Below are positions 41,574 through 51,943 of a DNA stretch of 64,000 nucleotides, one piece after another. Below the pieces are notes generated by a model. The model worked only from the letters and a program-made list of their open reading frames with translations, had not been told where the DNA came from and did no database searches. The DNA lies in assembly GCA_009829735.1 (NCBI GenBank), contig CM020619.1:11336375-11400374 (forward strand). The letters are read 5' to 3'. This DNA comes from Pyropia yezoensis. Its lineage: Eukaryota; Rhodophyta; Bangiophyceae; Bangiales; Bangiaceae. Every line of letters starts with the position of its first letter. Positions within the stretch are counted from its first letter, which is position 1. The position numbers and the translations under genes were made by a program.

Positions 41574-44457
41574 GCTGCCACCGGGAGGCGGGCTGTCCCC
41601 ACGGAAGATAAGCAAGGACCAGCGGCGTCGCGGCTGTCGGCGGCTTTGTGCACGTTGTCCGCGTGCCCAAATCACGGGGCCCGAGTTTGCTTTGTGCCAC
41701 TGGACGTGCGGCTGCCCGTGGGCGGCTCGGCCTCCGCCAGGAGAGCCAGTGAACCGGTGGTGGGGGTGCGTGACGGAGCCGACGAGAACGCAACGGCGCC
41801 GAGGCTTTCGGCGGCTGTGCTGGCAGTGTCACCTGGCGGACCGCGCGGGGCCACAGCACGGTCTGTGCCGCTGGAACTGCCGCTGTCCGTGGGCAGCACA
41901 GCCGCAGCCAAAGAACCTGGACTGGGAGCGGCCGCCAAGCCCACGTCGGTGGACGGGGCCGCCGCGTTGCGGTGGCCCGGCCGGGGCGGCCGGCTACGCC
42001 GGACACGACCAGCGGCCGCCGAGCCCGCGCGGGTGGGCGGGGCCGAGCTGGGGCAACGACCAAGTCCAGCGGCGGCCGCTAAGCCCGCGTGGGTGGGCGA
42101 GGCCAAGCCGAGGCAACGACCAAGTCCAGCCGCGGCCGCCGAGCCCGCGCGGGTGGGCGGGGCCGAGCCGAAGCAACGACCAAGTCCAGCCGCGGCCGCC
42201 GAGCCCGCGCGGGTGGGCGGGGCCGAGCTGCGGCAACGACCAAGTCCAGGGACGGCCGCCCAGCCCGCGTGGGTGGGCGGAACCGAGCCGAAGCAACGAC
42301 CAAGTCCAGCCGCGGCCGCCGAGCCCGCGTGGGTGGGCGGGGCCGAGCCGGGGCAGCGACCAAGTCCAGCGGCGGCCGCCCAGCCCGCGTGGGTGGGCGG
42401 GCCCGAGCCGGAGCAACGACCAAGTCCAGCCGCGGCCGCCGAGCCTGCGCGGATGGACGGGGCCGAGCTGGGGCAACGACCAAGCCCTGCGGCGGCGGCT
42501 AAGCCCGCGTGGGTGGGGGGGGCCAATCGGGGGCAGCGAGAAAGTCCAGCCGCGGCCGCCGAGCCCGCGTAGGTGGGCGGGGCCAAGGGGCGGCAACGAC
42601 CAAACCCAGCTGCGGCCGCTGTGCCCGCGTGGGTGGGGGGGGCCAAGCGGGGCCAACGACCAAGTCCAGCCGCGGCCGCCGAGCCCGCGCGGATGGGCGG
42701 GGCCGAGCCGAAGCAACGACCAAATCCAGCCGCTGCCGCCGAGCCCGCGCGGGTGGGCGGGGCCAAGCGGGGGCGACAACCAAGTCCAGCCGCGGCCGCC
42801 GAGCCCGCGTGGGTGGGGGGGGCCGAGTGGGGGCAACAACCAGGTCCAGCTGCGGCCACCGAGCCCGCGTTTGTGGGGAGGGCCGCGGCTAGGCAGCCAT
42901 CCTGCGAGGCCGAACGAGGACAACAACCAAGCGCAGCGGCCTCGTCCGCAGAGCCCTTGTGGGTGGCGTGGCCAGCTGTTTGGCGACCGCCCGGTGGACC
43001 CCAGTGGACACAACCCGAAGCAGGAACAGCGGCAGGAGCCGCAGAACCGTCGCGGGCGGAAGGGGCCGTCGTTTGTTGGCCTCCCGGCGGAGCCCAGCGG
43101 CCTCGCGCAGCAGCGGCCGACGGGCCCGCCACAGCGGGCGGGGCCGCCGTTGGACGGCCCTGCAGTAGCACCGCCGGACAGCAGCGTCGGCCTGGTCCGA
43201 CCGCTTGTCAGCCCACTGGCTCGCACGCAGGCGTGGGTGAACCTGCTGCCGCGGCCGCAGAACCCTCCTGGTTGGGAGGGGCCGTCAACCCGCGGACGCG
43301 AGGGTGGGCCGACAGGACTGACCTTCCCGCGCGAGCAGGCGCAGCCGCCGTTTGGCGGCGGCCCAGCGGGGGAGGGCGAGAGCAATCGGCAGCAGCAGCA
43401 GCAGCAGCAGCAGCAGGTGCGGCCGTCACCTCAGCGGAGGCCGCCGCGCCCGCCGGGGCGGGGCAGCCGGGCAGCGGGTGTCGGCGGCGAGGGTCGTCCG
43501 GCTGGGAACGACTACGCAAGGGCGAGGCCGCGCATTGGCGGCCTCCAAGTGCCGCCGAGTCAACCGGGCGAGCCCCCGGGCGCCCCTGTGCGCAATCAGC
43601 GGTCGTCTTCCGGGACGGGCGACGAGCAGCCGAGGTCTTCCCAGTCCCCTGCAGGAGCAAAGGTGTCGCAGCGGGGAAAGGAGGGATCGGCCAGCCACCT
43701 TGGCGGTGCGTCAAGCACCGGGCAGCAACAGGGAGGCGCCCAGCGGTCGCACGGGGGTGGGCCGAGGGACACCGGCCCACCACAGCGGCCATCCTCGAGC
43801 AGCTGGCCGCTGCCCGCAACGGGGACGCCACGCGGTGAGGGGACGGGCAACGCGCACCCGTCGCCCCATCCAGCTCCCACCGCTCCCTCCGGGTCGGACA
43901 GACGCGGGGTGGCAGCAGCAGCGGGACGACCTGTGGGGACGCCGTCGCAGACCACACGGCCATGTTCTCCGCCCCATCCAATCGGGGAGGGGGGCCAAGC
44001 GGCCGCAGCTCCCTTGGTGGCAGCCCCAGCGGCCGCTCCTTTGGCTACGACAGCGACGGCAGCGGCGACGCCAGCCCCGGCAGCGGCAGCACAGACTACA
44101 CCGTCCCCCCGCGCGGCCTGGCTCGCGGCCGCGCGGCTAGAGCCCCCCGCGGAGGCGGCTCCCATGGAGGTGCACGAGGCGGGCGGCGGCCCCCGCGAAG
44201 TGAAGGTCGCCTTTACGTCGGGGCCGACGACGGCCTCACCGACGGCGATGGGCATCCCTCAGCAGAGGCCGCTGCAGCAGCCGCCGGCGCGCGCACCAAC
44301 TCCGGCGCAGGGTGACGCGGCCGTGCCGGGCGAAGCGGCCCTCTGCGTGGCCGAGGACGCGGCCGTGGAGGCGGCGAGGCGGGCGCTCGAGATGGAGTGG
44401 GAACTCGCGTCCACACCAACGGGGTCCCGTACTCCGCTGTCGAGCGAGTACAGCTGA
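41455..44457 (+). CDS. Cys-motif and Pro-rich repeat protein, N-terminal part of a broken gene
   Basis: One frame stays open for 1000 codons, but it begins at a TTG and no ATG is visible, so the start is missing or misread; a 27-base G run at 41545-41571 lies inside it. Two 56-residue repeats each carry a Cys motif C-x2-C-x12-C-x3-C-x-C followed by PWAA (41626-41709 and 41797-41880). The DNA of the two repeats has diverged, yet the Cys and Trp positions are kept, which supports this frame. Fifteen 20-residue repeats follow (core SPRGWAGPS..NDQVQ), then Pro/Gln-rich sequence with a Q tract from nine CAGs at 43390-43416. The end overlaps the Myb/SANT-like segment in another frame, so both were probably one protein. 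I recognise no named family for the Cys motif. Confidence 0.45.
42001..42900. repeat. Fifteen 60-bp tandem repeats
   Basis: Fifteen units of exactly 60 bases, marked by the words CAACGACCAAGTCCAG and GAGCCCGCG. Because 60 is a multiple of three, all forward frames and most reverse frames stay open. In the frame of the surrounding gene each unit reads as 20 residues. Confidence 0.95.
43390..43416 (+). repeat. CAG trinucleotide repeat (nine units)
   Basis: Nine CAG triplets encode a glutamine tract in the long Pro-rich frame. Confidence 0.95.
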
Positions 44458-46328
44458 GCGCTGCGTGGCTCGAGACGTCTGAGGATGCCGCGGAAGGTAC
44501 GGAACAGAACAGCAAGGAGTTTTTTGCTGTCGTGACGGCCAACTTCCAGGCGCGGATGGATCGCGTCGACGTCGGATGCCGATGGAGGGCCTACCTGCGC
44601 GGGTGCTGCGGGAGGCCACCGGCGTGCGGAGGTACTAAAAGAAGCTGAACGAGAAGGTGATGCGCCTCGTGTGCGCGCGCGTGCACGTGGAGGGCCTCAG
44701 CCTCACTGGAAACCCGTCGGAGGCCGACATGGAGCTGGCCATGATGGCCGTTTTTGAGAACCGCGACGATTACGAGGCCATCAGGCTGGGCAAGTACGTG
44801 GCGCACCCCATCCTCAAGACCGCGGAGGCGAGGGCGGACAACTGGATTGACTGCTGGCGCGTATTGAAGATTTCCGACAAGTATAGCGGCGCCGCTGCGA
44901 TGGAGGCCATGGCGGCACGCCGCCGCGGCCGCTGCCCTCCTGGCGCGGCGGGGGGTGCAGCGAACGCCGCGGCAAGCGTGGGCGACGACCTCAGCGCGCG
45001 TGACGCGGCCGCGACGGATGCGGCCACGACCGATGGCGGCGGCGACCAGGAGGGGACGCGAGCGGACGGCCTGGCGGCTGGCAAGCGCCAGCGACCGGCT
45101 ACCTTTGCGGACCGCCCGCTGGGAACGCAGTCAACGCTTGCGGAGCTCGCGCAGGCAGCCCGCGACAAGGCGTTTAAGCAGGAGGACGAGGCAAACACGA
45201 AGGCGCTGAACGTGCTTTCGGGGGCGGCCCGTGACCGCAACATCGTCGCGACTTTGTCGGCACCCGCAATTCGGGACGAGCCGCGCTTTCGTGACTTTCT
45301 GGCCAGACGGGCCGACGAACTGATCGCGGCCCACTTGGTTGCGCAACAAGGGTTGGCCGCCTCGGGCGCGGCCGCCAACAGCAGCGGGGCTGGTGGGACG
45401 GGGCCCGCTCCATCGGGCCCTTCTGCGGGAGCTGCTGCCCGGGAAGTGCATGAAGCAGAAGGAGCACATGTGCTGAGCGCTGGGGCGGCCGCAGGGGCGC
45501 ATAGGGGAGGGGGTGTGCGGGGGGGGGGGGGGGGGGGGGGGGGCGGCCGCCCCAGAGGCCTCGACGACTGCAGTGGCCGCGGCTGCTGGGCAGGCCGCGG
45601 TGGCGTCCGTCGTCGGGGCCGCTGCGGGTTCAAGTGCTCCAGGTGGCCGCTCTTCAGCGGCCGCCGGGGCTGTGGCCGCCGCCAGTACTCCCCCACCGAC
45701 GGCCCCCCCTGCTGCGCTTTTTCCTTGGCCGCTCTTTGACGGCAGCCATCCGCCGAGTTCGCCTCCCCTACCGCCCGTCGTCGACTTTTCGTGGCCGCCC
45801 GTCGCGCCGCGCCCGGCCACGCAACCGCGTGTCCTACCCCCACCCGCACAACCGCGTCGCCGGGCACCGGCGCCCGCACCACTGGTGCGGTACGGACTGG
45901 GGGGGGGGCCTCTAGCGGCGGCGGCGGCTGCATCTGCGGCCACGGCTGGACCGCAGACTTTGCGCCGATCGGGGGCGCCCGCTGAGCGGGCTGTGGCCAC
46001 GCCGGCGCCCCACATGTCTGCTTCCGGCGCCATGTCCATCACGACGGCCGTGACGGGCGGTCGCTCGGCGGCTGCCTTGCTCTCGGTCGGCCGTCGGGCG
46101 CAGGTCACGAGGCAGCTGCAGTTTACTACACAGCGCAGCAGCAAGGGTAAAGGGCCGAAGCGGGCGGCCCTTTACGTTTCTCCTACACCCTCCCTGTCTG
46201 GGTCAGAGGACCCTGAGGACGATGACGGCTTTGGTAATGTGCCTGACGACGACGATGAGTTTGGGACCCTCATTGGGGACGTGAAGGAGCTGGAGGAGGA
46301 CGGAGACGAAGATGACCTGTACCTTTGA
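44397..46328 (+). pseudogene. Myb/SANT-like Harbinger accessory gene, frame-broken
   Basis: The segment VPYSAVERVQLSAAWLETSEDAAEGTEQ near 44424-44510 matches the start of the trihelix/Myb-like proteins that accompany PIF/Harbinger transposases and help them bind DNA. The rest of that domain lies in another frame (LNEKVMRLV, LTGNPSEADMELAMMAVF, DNWIDCWRVLKISDKYSG; 44640-44900), after an in-frame TAA near 44634 and a frameshift. A helical region follows. A 25-base G run at 45519-45543 then shifts the frame once more, and the last part (45513-46328) ends in an acidic tail (PEDDDGFGNVPDDDDEFG). The breaks are one nonsense codon and at least two frameshifts, one of them at the homopolymer. It is convergent with the DDE transposase downstream. 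Confidence 0.6.
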
Positions 46329-47110
46329 TGGGTTTGTGGCTTTGCTGTGCCGGTGGTGTCTCTTTTTTTTTTTTCCTGGTTTGTGTTTCTGTGTCTGTCG
46401 AGCGCTGTTTTTTTTTTCGTTAGTGTTTTGCTTTTGTCCTGAACGTCTTGCTGCTTGTCTTCATCTGTGATCATCACTGGGTCTCGGGCGTAGACTTTGT
46501 TACATGCATGCTTCTCTGCCATAAACCTTTGCACAATGCACCTCACGTCTTTTCTCTCTACGGAGACCTGTCAACAAAAGGAGTCCACGCGAGGCACATA
46601 CGCCCTGTGTGCGCCCTCCTACCCAGAGGGCTCGCAGCTGCGAGGTACCGTCCCCCCCCCCCCCCCGTGCGCCATGATCCGCTGCCCGCGCTCGACGGTG
46701 GGAGGGCGCCCTCCCGCCGCACCCGGTGCGCGGCGACACGGGCACCGCACCCTCAGTCCGGCCGCTATAGAGCGGCCGCTGACCGCACCTGGTGCACGGC
46801 CACGGCGGCGGCGGCGGCCTTGGGCGGTCGCCGGGGGCTGCCTGGGCGTCTGCCCGTCAGCCGCGCCCGGGCACGCACCTTGGCCGGTCGCCGGGGGCTG
46901 CCTGGGCGTCTGCCCGTCAGCCGCGCCCAGGCACGCACCTTGGCCGGCCGCCAGTCGCGCTTGGGCGGCCGCCTTAGCGTTTTCGCGCATGGGCTGTGCG
47001 GACGAGCCCGACCGGCCGCGTGTGTCAGAGTGTACGCTTCTTATTCAACGAAAAAAAAAAACCCGCAGGCGAAAAAAAAACCTTTAGCTCCATGCGCCTC
47101 ACGCGCTTCA
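46329..47110. other. Spacer between convergent Harbinger genes
   Basis: Short T runs (46361-46372, 46408-46416) follow the accessory gene and could belong to its 3' end. A 60-bp unit is tandemly repeated about twice at 46822-46945. An A-rich patch lies at 47050-47080. I see no gene. Confidence 0.55.
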
Positions 47111-48945
47111 CTACGGCTGCGGCGTGAGCATGTGATGCCGATGAACATATGGAGCCAGCGCGCGCCTTCTGTGCGTCCACACATGCTCCATCAGGTCCAC
47201 GCGCAGGCGCTTGCGCTCAACAGGGCTGCGCACGGCCGACCGCCGTTGTACGGCGGCCGAGCGGCCGTCCACTCGACCTCGCCCCGCGCCTCCACCGCGC
47301 CCAGTCCCACCACGGCCTGCAGAACCTCCTGGCCCGCTGCCGCGCCCAGAACCACCACCGCTTGCTGCCCCACCTCCATCGCCTGTGGCACCTTGAGCCG
47401 CACCACCACCACCACCACCGTCAGCCCGCCCAACTCGCCCGGCGCCACCCCCTGCCCCTGCGCCTCGTCCGACACCCACCGGCCGGGCGGCCCCGCCGCC
47501 TGGTCCGCCTCTACATCCACCTCCACCTCCTCCTCTGCCTCTCCCGGCGCCTACCGGCCGGGTGGCAGCTCCGCCATATGCTGAATGAAGGCATCCAGGA
47601 GCGGCCGCCCCGCCCCCACCTCCAGCACGTCCGCCAGGGCGGCGGGCAGTCGGGTTGTCACTCCCCGCGGCCGCCACACCCCCACCTTCGGAACGCTCGC
47701 CAGGTCCGCCAGCTGCCGCTTCGTCGCTCCGCTCCGCGGCTGAGTTGTCGTCGGCCCCCGCCGCCGCCGCCGCTGCCGCGGCCGCCGCGGCCGCCGCTGC
47801 CGCGGCCGCCGCCGCCGCCGCGACTTCCGCGACCACCACGGCGGCCGCCGCAGCCCCAGGGACCCCATATGCGTCGCCCATGCGGCGCCGGGAAAGGTAC
47901 CCGTCGCGTCGCTGGACGACGACCATGTTGTGTAGAATAGCGACGGCTTTCGAGGTGCGGATGATGCGGTCCATGCTGTGGAACTTCGCTGGGTGTTGCA
48001 GGATGTGAAACCACGCCGTCATGACCCCGTAGAGGCGCTCAACGTCCTTGCGCAGTGGCTTCTGGAGCCGGTTGTACGTGCGCTTCTTTGTGGTGTTGTT
48101 GGCGGCGCGCGAGAAGGGGTGGGCAAAAATGGGGAAATGGGGATAGACGCCATCAGCCAAGTAATACAACAAACCACGACTCCGCCCGTTCAGTGTAAAC
48201 TCAAAAATATCAGGCGGCCACGCCCCGCTCATCACGTCCATGCAGAACGGCGACTGGCCCCACACGTTAATGTCATTGTGGCTCCCGGACGCCCCCACAA
48301 AAAAATGCCAAATGTAGAGATCCTCATCGCAAACCGTTTCCATTACCACCGACCGCCGCTTCTTGTAGTCCTGGTATTGCCCGGCCTGCGCCTTCGGACA
48401 CATCCGCCACACCCAGTGTGAGCAGTCGATGCTCCCCATGCACCCCGGCATGCCCGCTGCTCGTTACGGTCGAGGATGTGGGCCAGCTCCGCGTTGGTGG
48501 GCGGCCGCAGAGAAGAATCCTCGTAGTTGTCGACGATGTGGTCCACGAGCATCTGTGTGGCCAGGGCGGTGGTTGACTTGGCCAAGCGCAAGTACTCGCC
48601 AGGCCGATCGGCGGCCTCGCCATATGCGAGCACGCGAAAAGCGGCCACAACCTTCTGCAGCCCGTACGCCTGCGAGCGCTCTGTTGCGTGAGTGGACCTC
48701 TTCCAGTAGGGGAGGTCCTTGAAGTCATTGTAGACCTCCATGAACACGCTGCGGGGCACGCGGAAGCGCGTCTCAAAGTCCTGCTCGCCATAAACAGGAG
48801 GATGGCCATCCAAGCCGAAATAGTCCCGCTGGATGCCACGAAAGCCGACGTCAAAATCGCGACGCCGGTTGGCGCAGCGGCCTGAGACAGATCCGCCCCG
48901 ACGTCGGCGCCGCGCAATAGCACCCGACAGAGCTACATAGTGCTT
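47111..48945 (-). pseudogene. PIF/Harbinger DDE transposase, one frameshift
   Basis: Reading on minus, the frame opens at 48945 and gives RRRDFDVGFRG, YFGLDGHPPVYGEQDFE and a helix-turn-helix-like block (YWKRSTHATERSQAYGLQKV). One base is missing in a G run near 48452, and coding continues in the next frame with GSIDCSHW (first catalytic Asp), GSHNDINVW (second) and KDVERLYGVMTAWF (Glu). The full DDE triad of Harbinger (Plant_transposon family) enzymes is therefore present. No ATG precedes the open N-terminus, so the true start or a first exon is not identified. After about 47930 the frame runs into a long Ala/Gly-rich, low-complexity tail encoded by GCC repeats, which may not belong to the protein. 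Such enzymes excise and reinsert DNA with 3-bp target duplications. Confidence 0.82.
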
Positions 48946-49099
48946 TCAGCGGCACAAAGACAGCTGCGAAGCCACAACGGCGGCGCGCGCCTCGTCGCCC
49001 GATCCGTCGGACACCCCCCAAGCCTCCCGATCTCCGGGATGGTGGGTGGCCATGGCGAGTCTCCCTCAAAGATGCCAGAGGATGCCCTTGGCAGTTACG

Positions 49100-49320
49100 G
49101 CCGCGGCGGCGGTCGCCGCGATGGCGGTGGCCGCGACGGCAGCAGTCACGACGGTGGTGGCCGCGACGGCAGCAGTCACGACGGTGGCGGCCACGACGGT
49201 GGCGGCCGCGACGGTGGCGGCCGCGACGGTGGCGGCCGCGACGGTGGCGGCCGCGACGGTGGCACCCGCGATGGTGGCACCAGCGACGGCTACGCGGCCG
49301 CGACGGTGGCGGCCGACGGT
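49100..49320. repeat. 15-bp minisatellite (GGTGGCGGCCGCGAC)
   Basis: Near-perfect 15-base units at 49190-49260, with degenerate ones either side. Being a multiple of three, it keeps all frames open and produces long spurious ORFs on both strands. Confidence 0.85.
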
Positions 49321-49723
49321 AGTGGCCGCGACGGTGGCGGCCGCGACGATGGCGGCCCAGATGGTCGTGCCCGCGACGGTGGTACCTGCGATGGTGCTAG
49401 TAGCGAAGGTTGCGGCCGCGATGGTGGCCGCGATGGTGGTGGCCGCGACAGCTACGCGGCCGCGGCGGCGGTCGCCGCGATGGTGGTGGCCTCGACGGTC
49501 GTGGCCGCGACGGTGGATCCGGTAGCCGCCGTGATGGTGGTCGCAGCGACGGTGGCGGCCACGGCGGTCGTGTCCGCGACGGTGGCGAGGTGGCGGTGGA
49601 CACCGCAACGGTGGCGAGATGGCGGTGGCAGACGCGGCGATGGTGGCGACTGGTAGCGCGCGCCGACGGTGGTGGTGACGACGGCGATGGGGACAGGGAC
49701 AGCAGCCCAGCCCCGACCGCCGG

Positions 49724-50100
49724 GATGGATCAGCCATTTCGAGGCCGCTGGCGCCCCCCCCCCCTGAAACAGCACACCACGCGCCCCCCCCAGCCAAGGA
49801 GCGCGCCAAGCGGTTCCGACCGCCTGGTCGGATCAGCCATTTCGGGGCCGCAGGCGGCCCCCCCCCCTCAAACAGCACGCCACGCGCCCCCATGCCCCCT
49901 CGAATCGTCGGGCCACGCGGCGACGACGGCTGGTGTGCATCGGCATTCCCGGGGCCGTTGGCGTCCCCCCCCCCAAAAAAAACAACGTTCCACGCCCGCC
50001 ACGCTTGGCCGTCGCCCCCCCGTACCCCCTGGAACACTCCCCGGCATGGCGGGCCGACGCGAAGCGGCCGCCCCGAGGCTGCTGTGAGGGACCCCCCCGC
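49724..50100. repeat. Degenerate repeats of about 105 bp with C homopolymers
   Basis: Three to four units beginning GGATCAGCCATTTCG or a variant, each containing a run of 8-11 C, start near 49728, 49837 and 49943. Confidence 0.7.
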
Positions 50101-51214
50101 CGCCCCCACCGGCCAAAAGAACCGTGGATTGGCCACGCGTGGCTGCCCCAGGACGTCGCCCAGCATAGCTGGGCCGGGTACGTGTCAGCGCTCGTGGACA
50201 CAGGGCTGCCAGACATGTGCTAGTCCCCAGCCGGAGGGATCCACGCGAGTGGGCGCCAGCAAGTGTGTCGATCGGGCCGGCACAGCACAATGACCCGCGT
50301 CCATCCCCCCCCCTGCAGTATGTACGCGCCGAAACGCAGGCAGGACCCTCGAATCATGTCTCAAAGCTTTCAAACATGCCGCGAAACCTTCAAACGGAGC
50401 CAGTTCTAGCCCAATATGGCGTCCCACAAGCCGAAACGAGATGGTCTACACCATCTCGGAAACGAACCAGGGGGGGGTAGATCGTTTCCAAGATGGTATA
50501 AACCAAGTCGCCACCATCTCTGTCGTGTACGTGGCACTCGAGACTTGAATCAACTACAGCAACTCCTTTCCCCTCTGAATCTGAAGCGACGACCCGAATC
50601 GGGCCTCTACCGGGGACCCACGAGCCCGCGCGGCTCTCCCATTGGCCAACTGGACATTCAACGGCCACGTGGCGCCTTAAGTGAGCATTCCGAAAATATA
50701 TCCGAGATGGTATGCGAGATGGTTGGTACGCGTGGAAACACTCTTAAAGACGACACCTTTCATCATCCCCTTGCGATCACCAGTCCATTTGCCGTGGCGG
50801 TCGCGATCTCGAATCTGAGAATTTCGGGCGTTCCGTGAGGTGCTGTGTGGACGAATCAAACCCACACTGCACGACCCGTGCACGTCCACTTTTTACGGGA
50901 CGCTCAATAACTAGGTGTGATGCCCGGATCTGCGGCGGCCATCCGGCTGAGGCACGCGGCCGCCACCATTAGTCAGTTGACCTGAACGAATGGCTGCCCG
51001 TTTCAGTGGGCCGCCATTCGGTCGAAGGAAGCGGTTCCTGCTGGTGTCGTTTCGTACGAACAGAGTGAGCCCTCGTTCGGTCAGAAAAGGCACCCCCTGC
51101 GGAGCCACGTGGATAGAGACTAAGGCACGCTCAGAACCTGAAATCGCTCGATAGATGGGTAAATAAATAGTCCTCATTTGACTCCTGATGGAATATGGTT
51201 CATGTCTTTTGGAC

Positions 51215-51540
51215 TATCCACCCTCGCTCCACGTGCTCACCCCCCCCCTACCCACCCTCACCATACCCAGCCTCACCCTACCCACCATGACCCTACTGTA
51301 CCCACCCTCGCTCTACCCACATTCATCCTCCCACCCTCGCTCCACGCACCATCGCGCTACCCACCGGCGCTCTATCCCTCCCTCACTCTATCCACCCTCG
51401 TTTCACCCACCCTCATCCTCCCACACTCGCTCCACACAACCCCGCCCTACCCGCCCTCGCTCCACCCACCCTCATCCTATCCACTCTTGCTTCTCCCACT
51501 CTCACCAAACCCAGCCTTGTTCAACTCATCTCTATACCTC
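51215..51540. repeat. C-rich strand-biased minisatellite
   Basis: Irregular units of about 14-17 bases resemble CCACCCTCGCTCTACC. The plus strand is very poor in G. Confidence 0.8.
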
Positions 51541-51943
51541 GCGACCCTCCCCTCGCCCAGCCAGCGCCCCGCGAAGCCCTCCAACCCCAACACGCAATTG
51601 AAGCCCCTCGCGGTCCCCCTAACTCCCCGCCACCCACTTTGTGGTGTCCGGAAGGCGGGCGGCCGCCGCAGTTGCGAATGTCGCGCTCACCCGTCTTCGC
51701 GGCCGACACCGCCGCTCCCGAACGAGCGCCGTCGTCGACCGCCACCACCACGGCGGAGGGCTCGACAGCCGCCCCACCTCGGTGGGCCCGCGGCGGTACC
51801 CCCGCCCCCTCCCCCTACCCCGAACCTCACCCCCCGCCGCTCCGGACGAGGCGGCCAACCCTTCCACGCAGAACGGCGTGATGACAACCGCCGCGCCTGC
51901 GCGCGCCGCCGCCGCCACTACCCCGTCGGTGTGGGGGGGGGGA

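Larger units (their letters stand above)
48946..51600. other. Minisatellite-rich intergenic stretch
   Basis: No gene is supported. It contains a GGTGGCGGCCGCGAC minisatellite (about 49100-49320), degenerate units of about 105 bases with C8-C11 runs (49724-50100), an AT-richer island with six AGATGGT motifs (50438-50723), and a C-rich CCCACCCTCGCTC-type minisatellite (51215-51540). Confidence 0.6.

Noticed and set aside
42001..42900. CRISPR-like regular spacing
   Set aside because: Units are contiguous 60-bp tandem repeats without unique spacers, in a eukaryotic genome.
41672..43385. Minus-strand ORFs of 460-500 codons over the 60-bp repeats
   Set aside because: A repeat length divisible by three keeps every frame open. 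Only the forward frame with the duplicated Cys motif has independent support.
49066..50166. Long plus and minus ORFs over the 15-bp minisatellite
   Set aside because: These are products of simple repeats (Asp-Gly-Gly or Ala-Thr-Val strings) in all frames.
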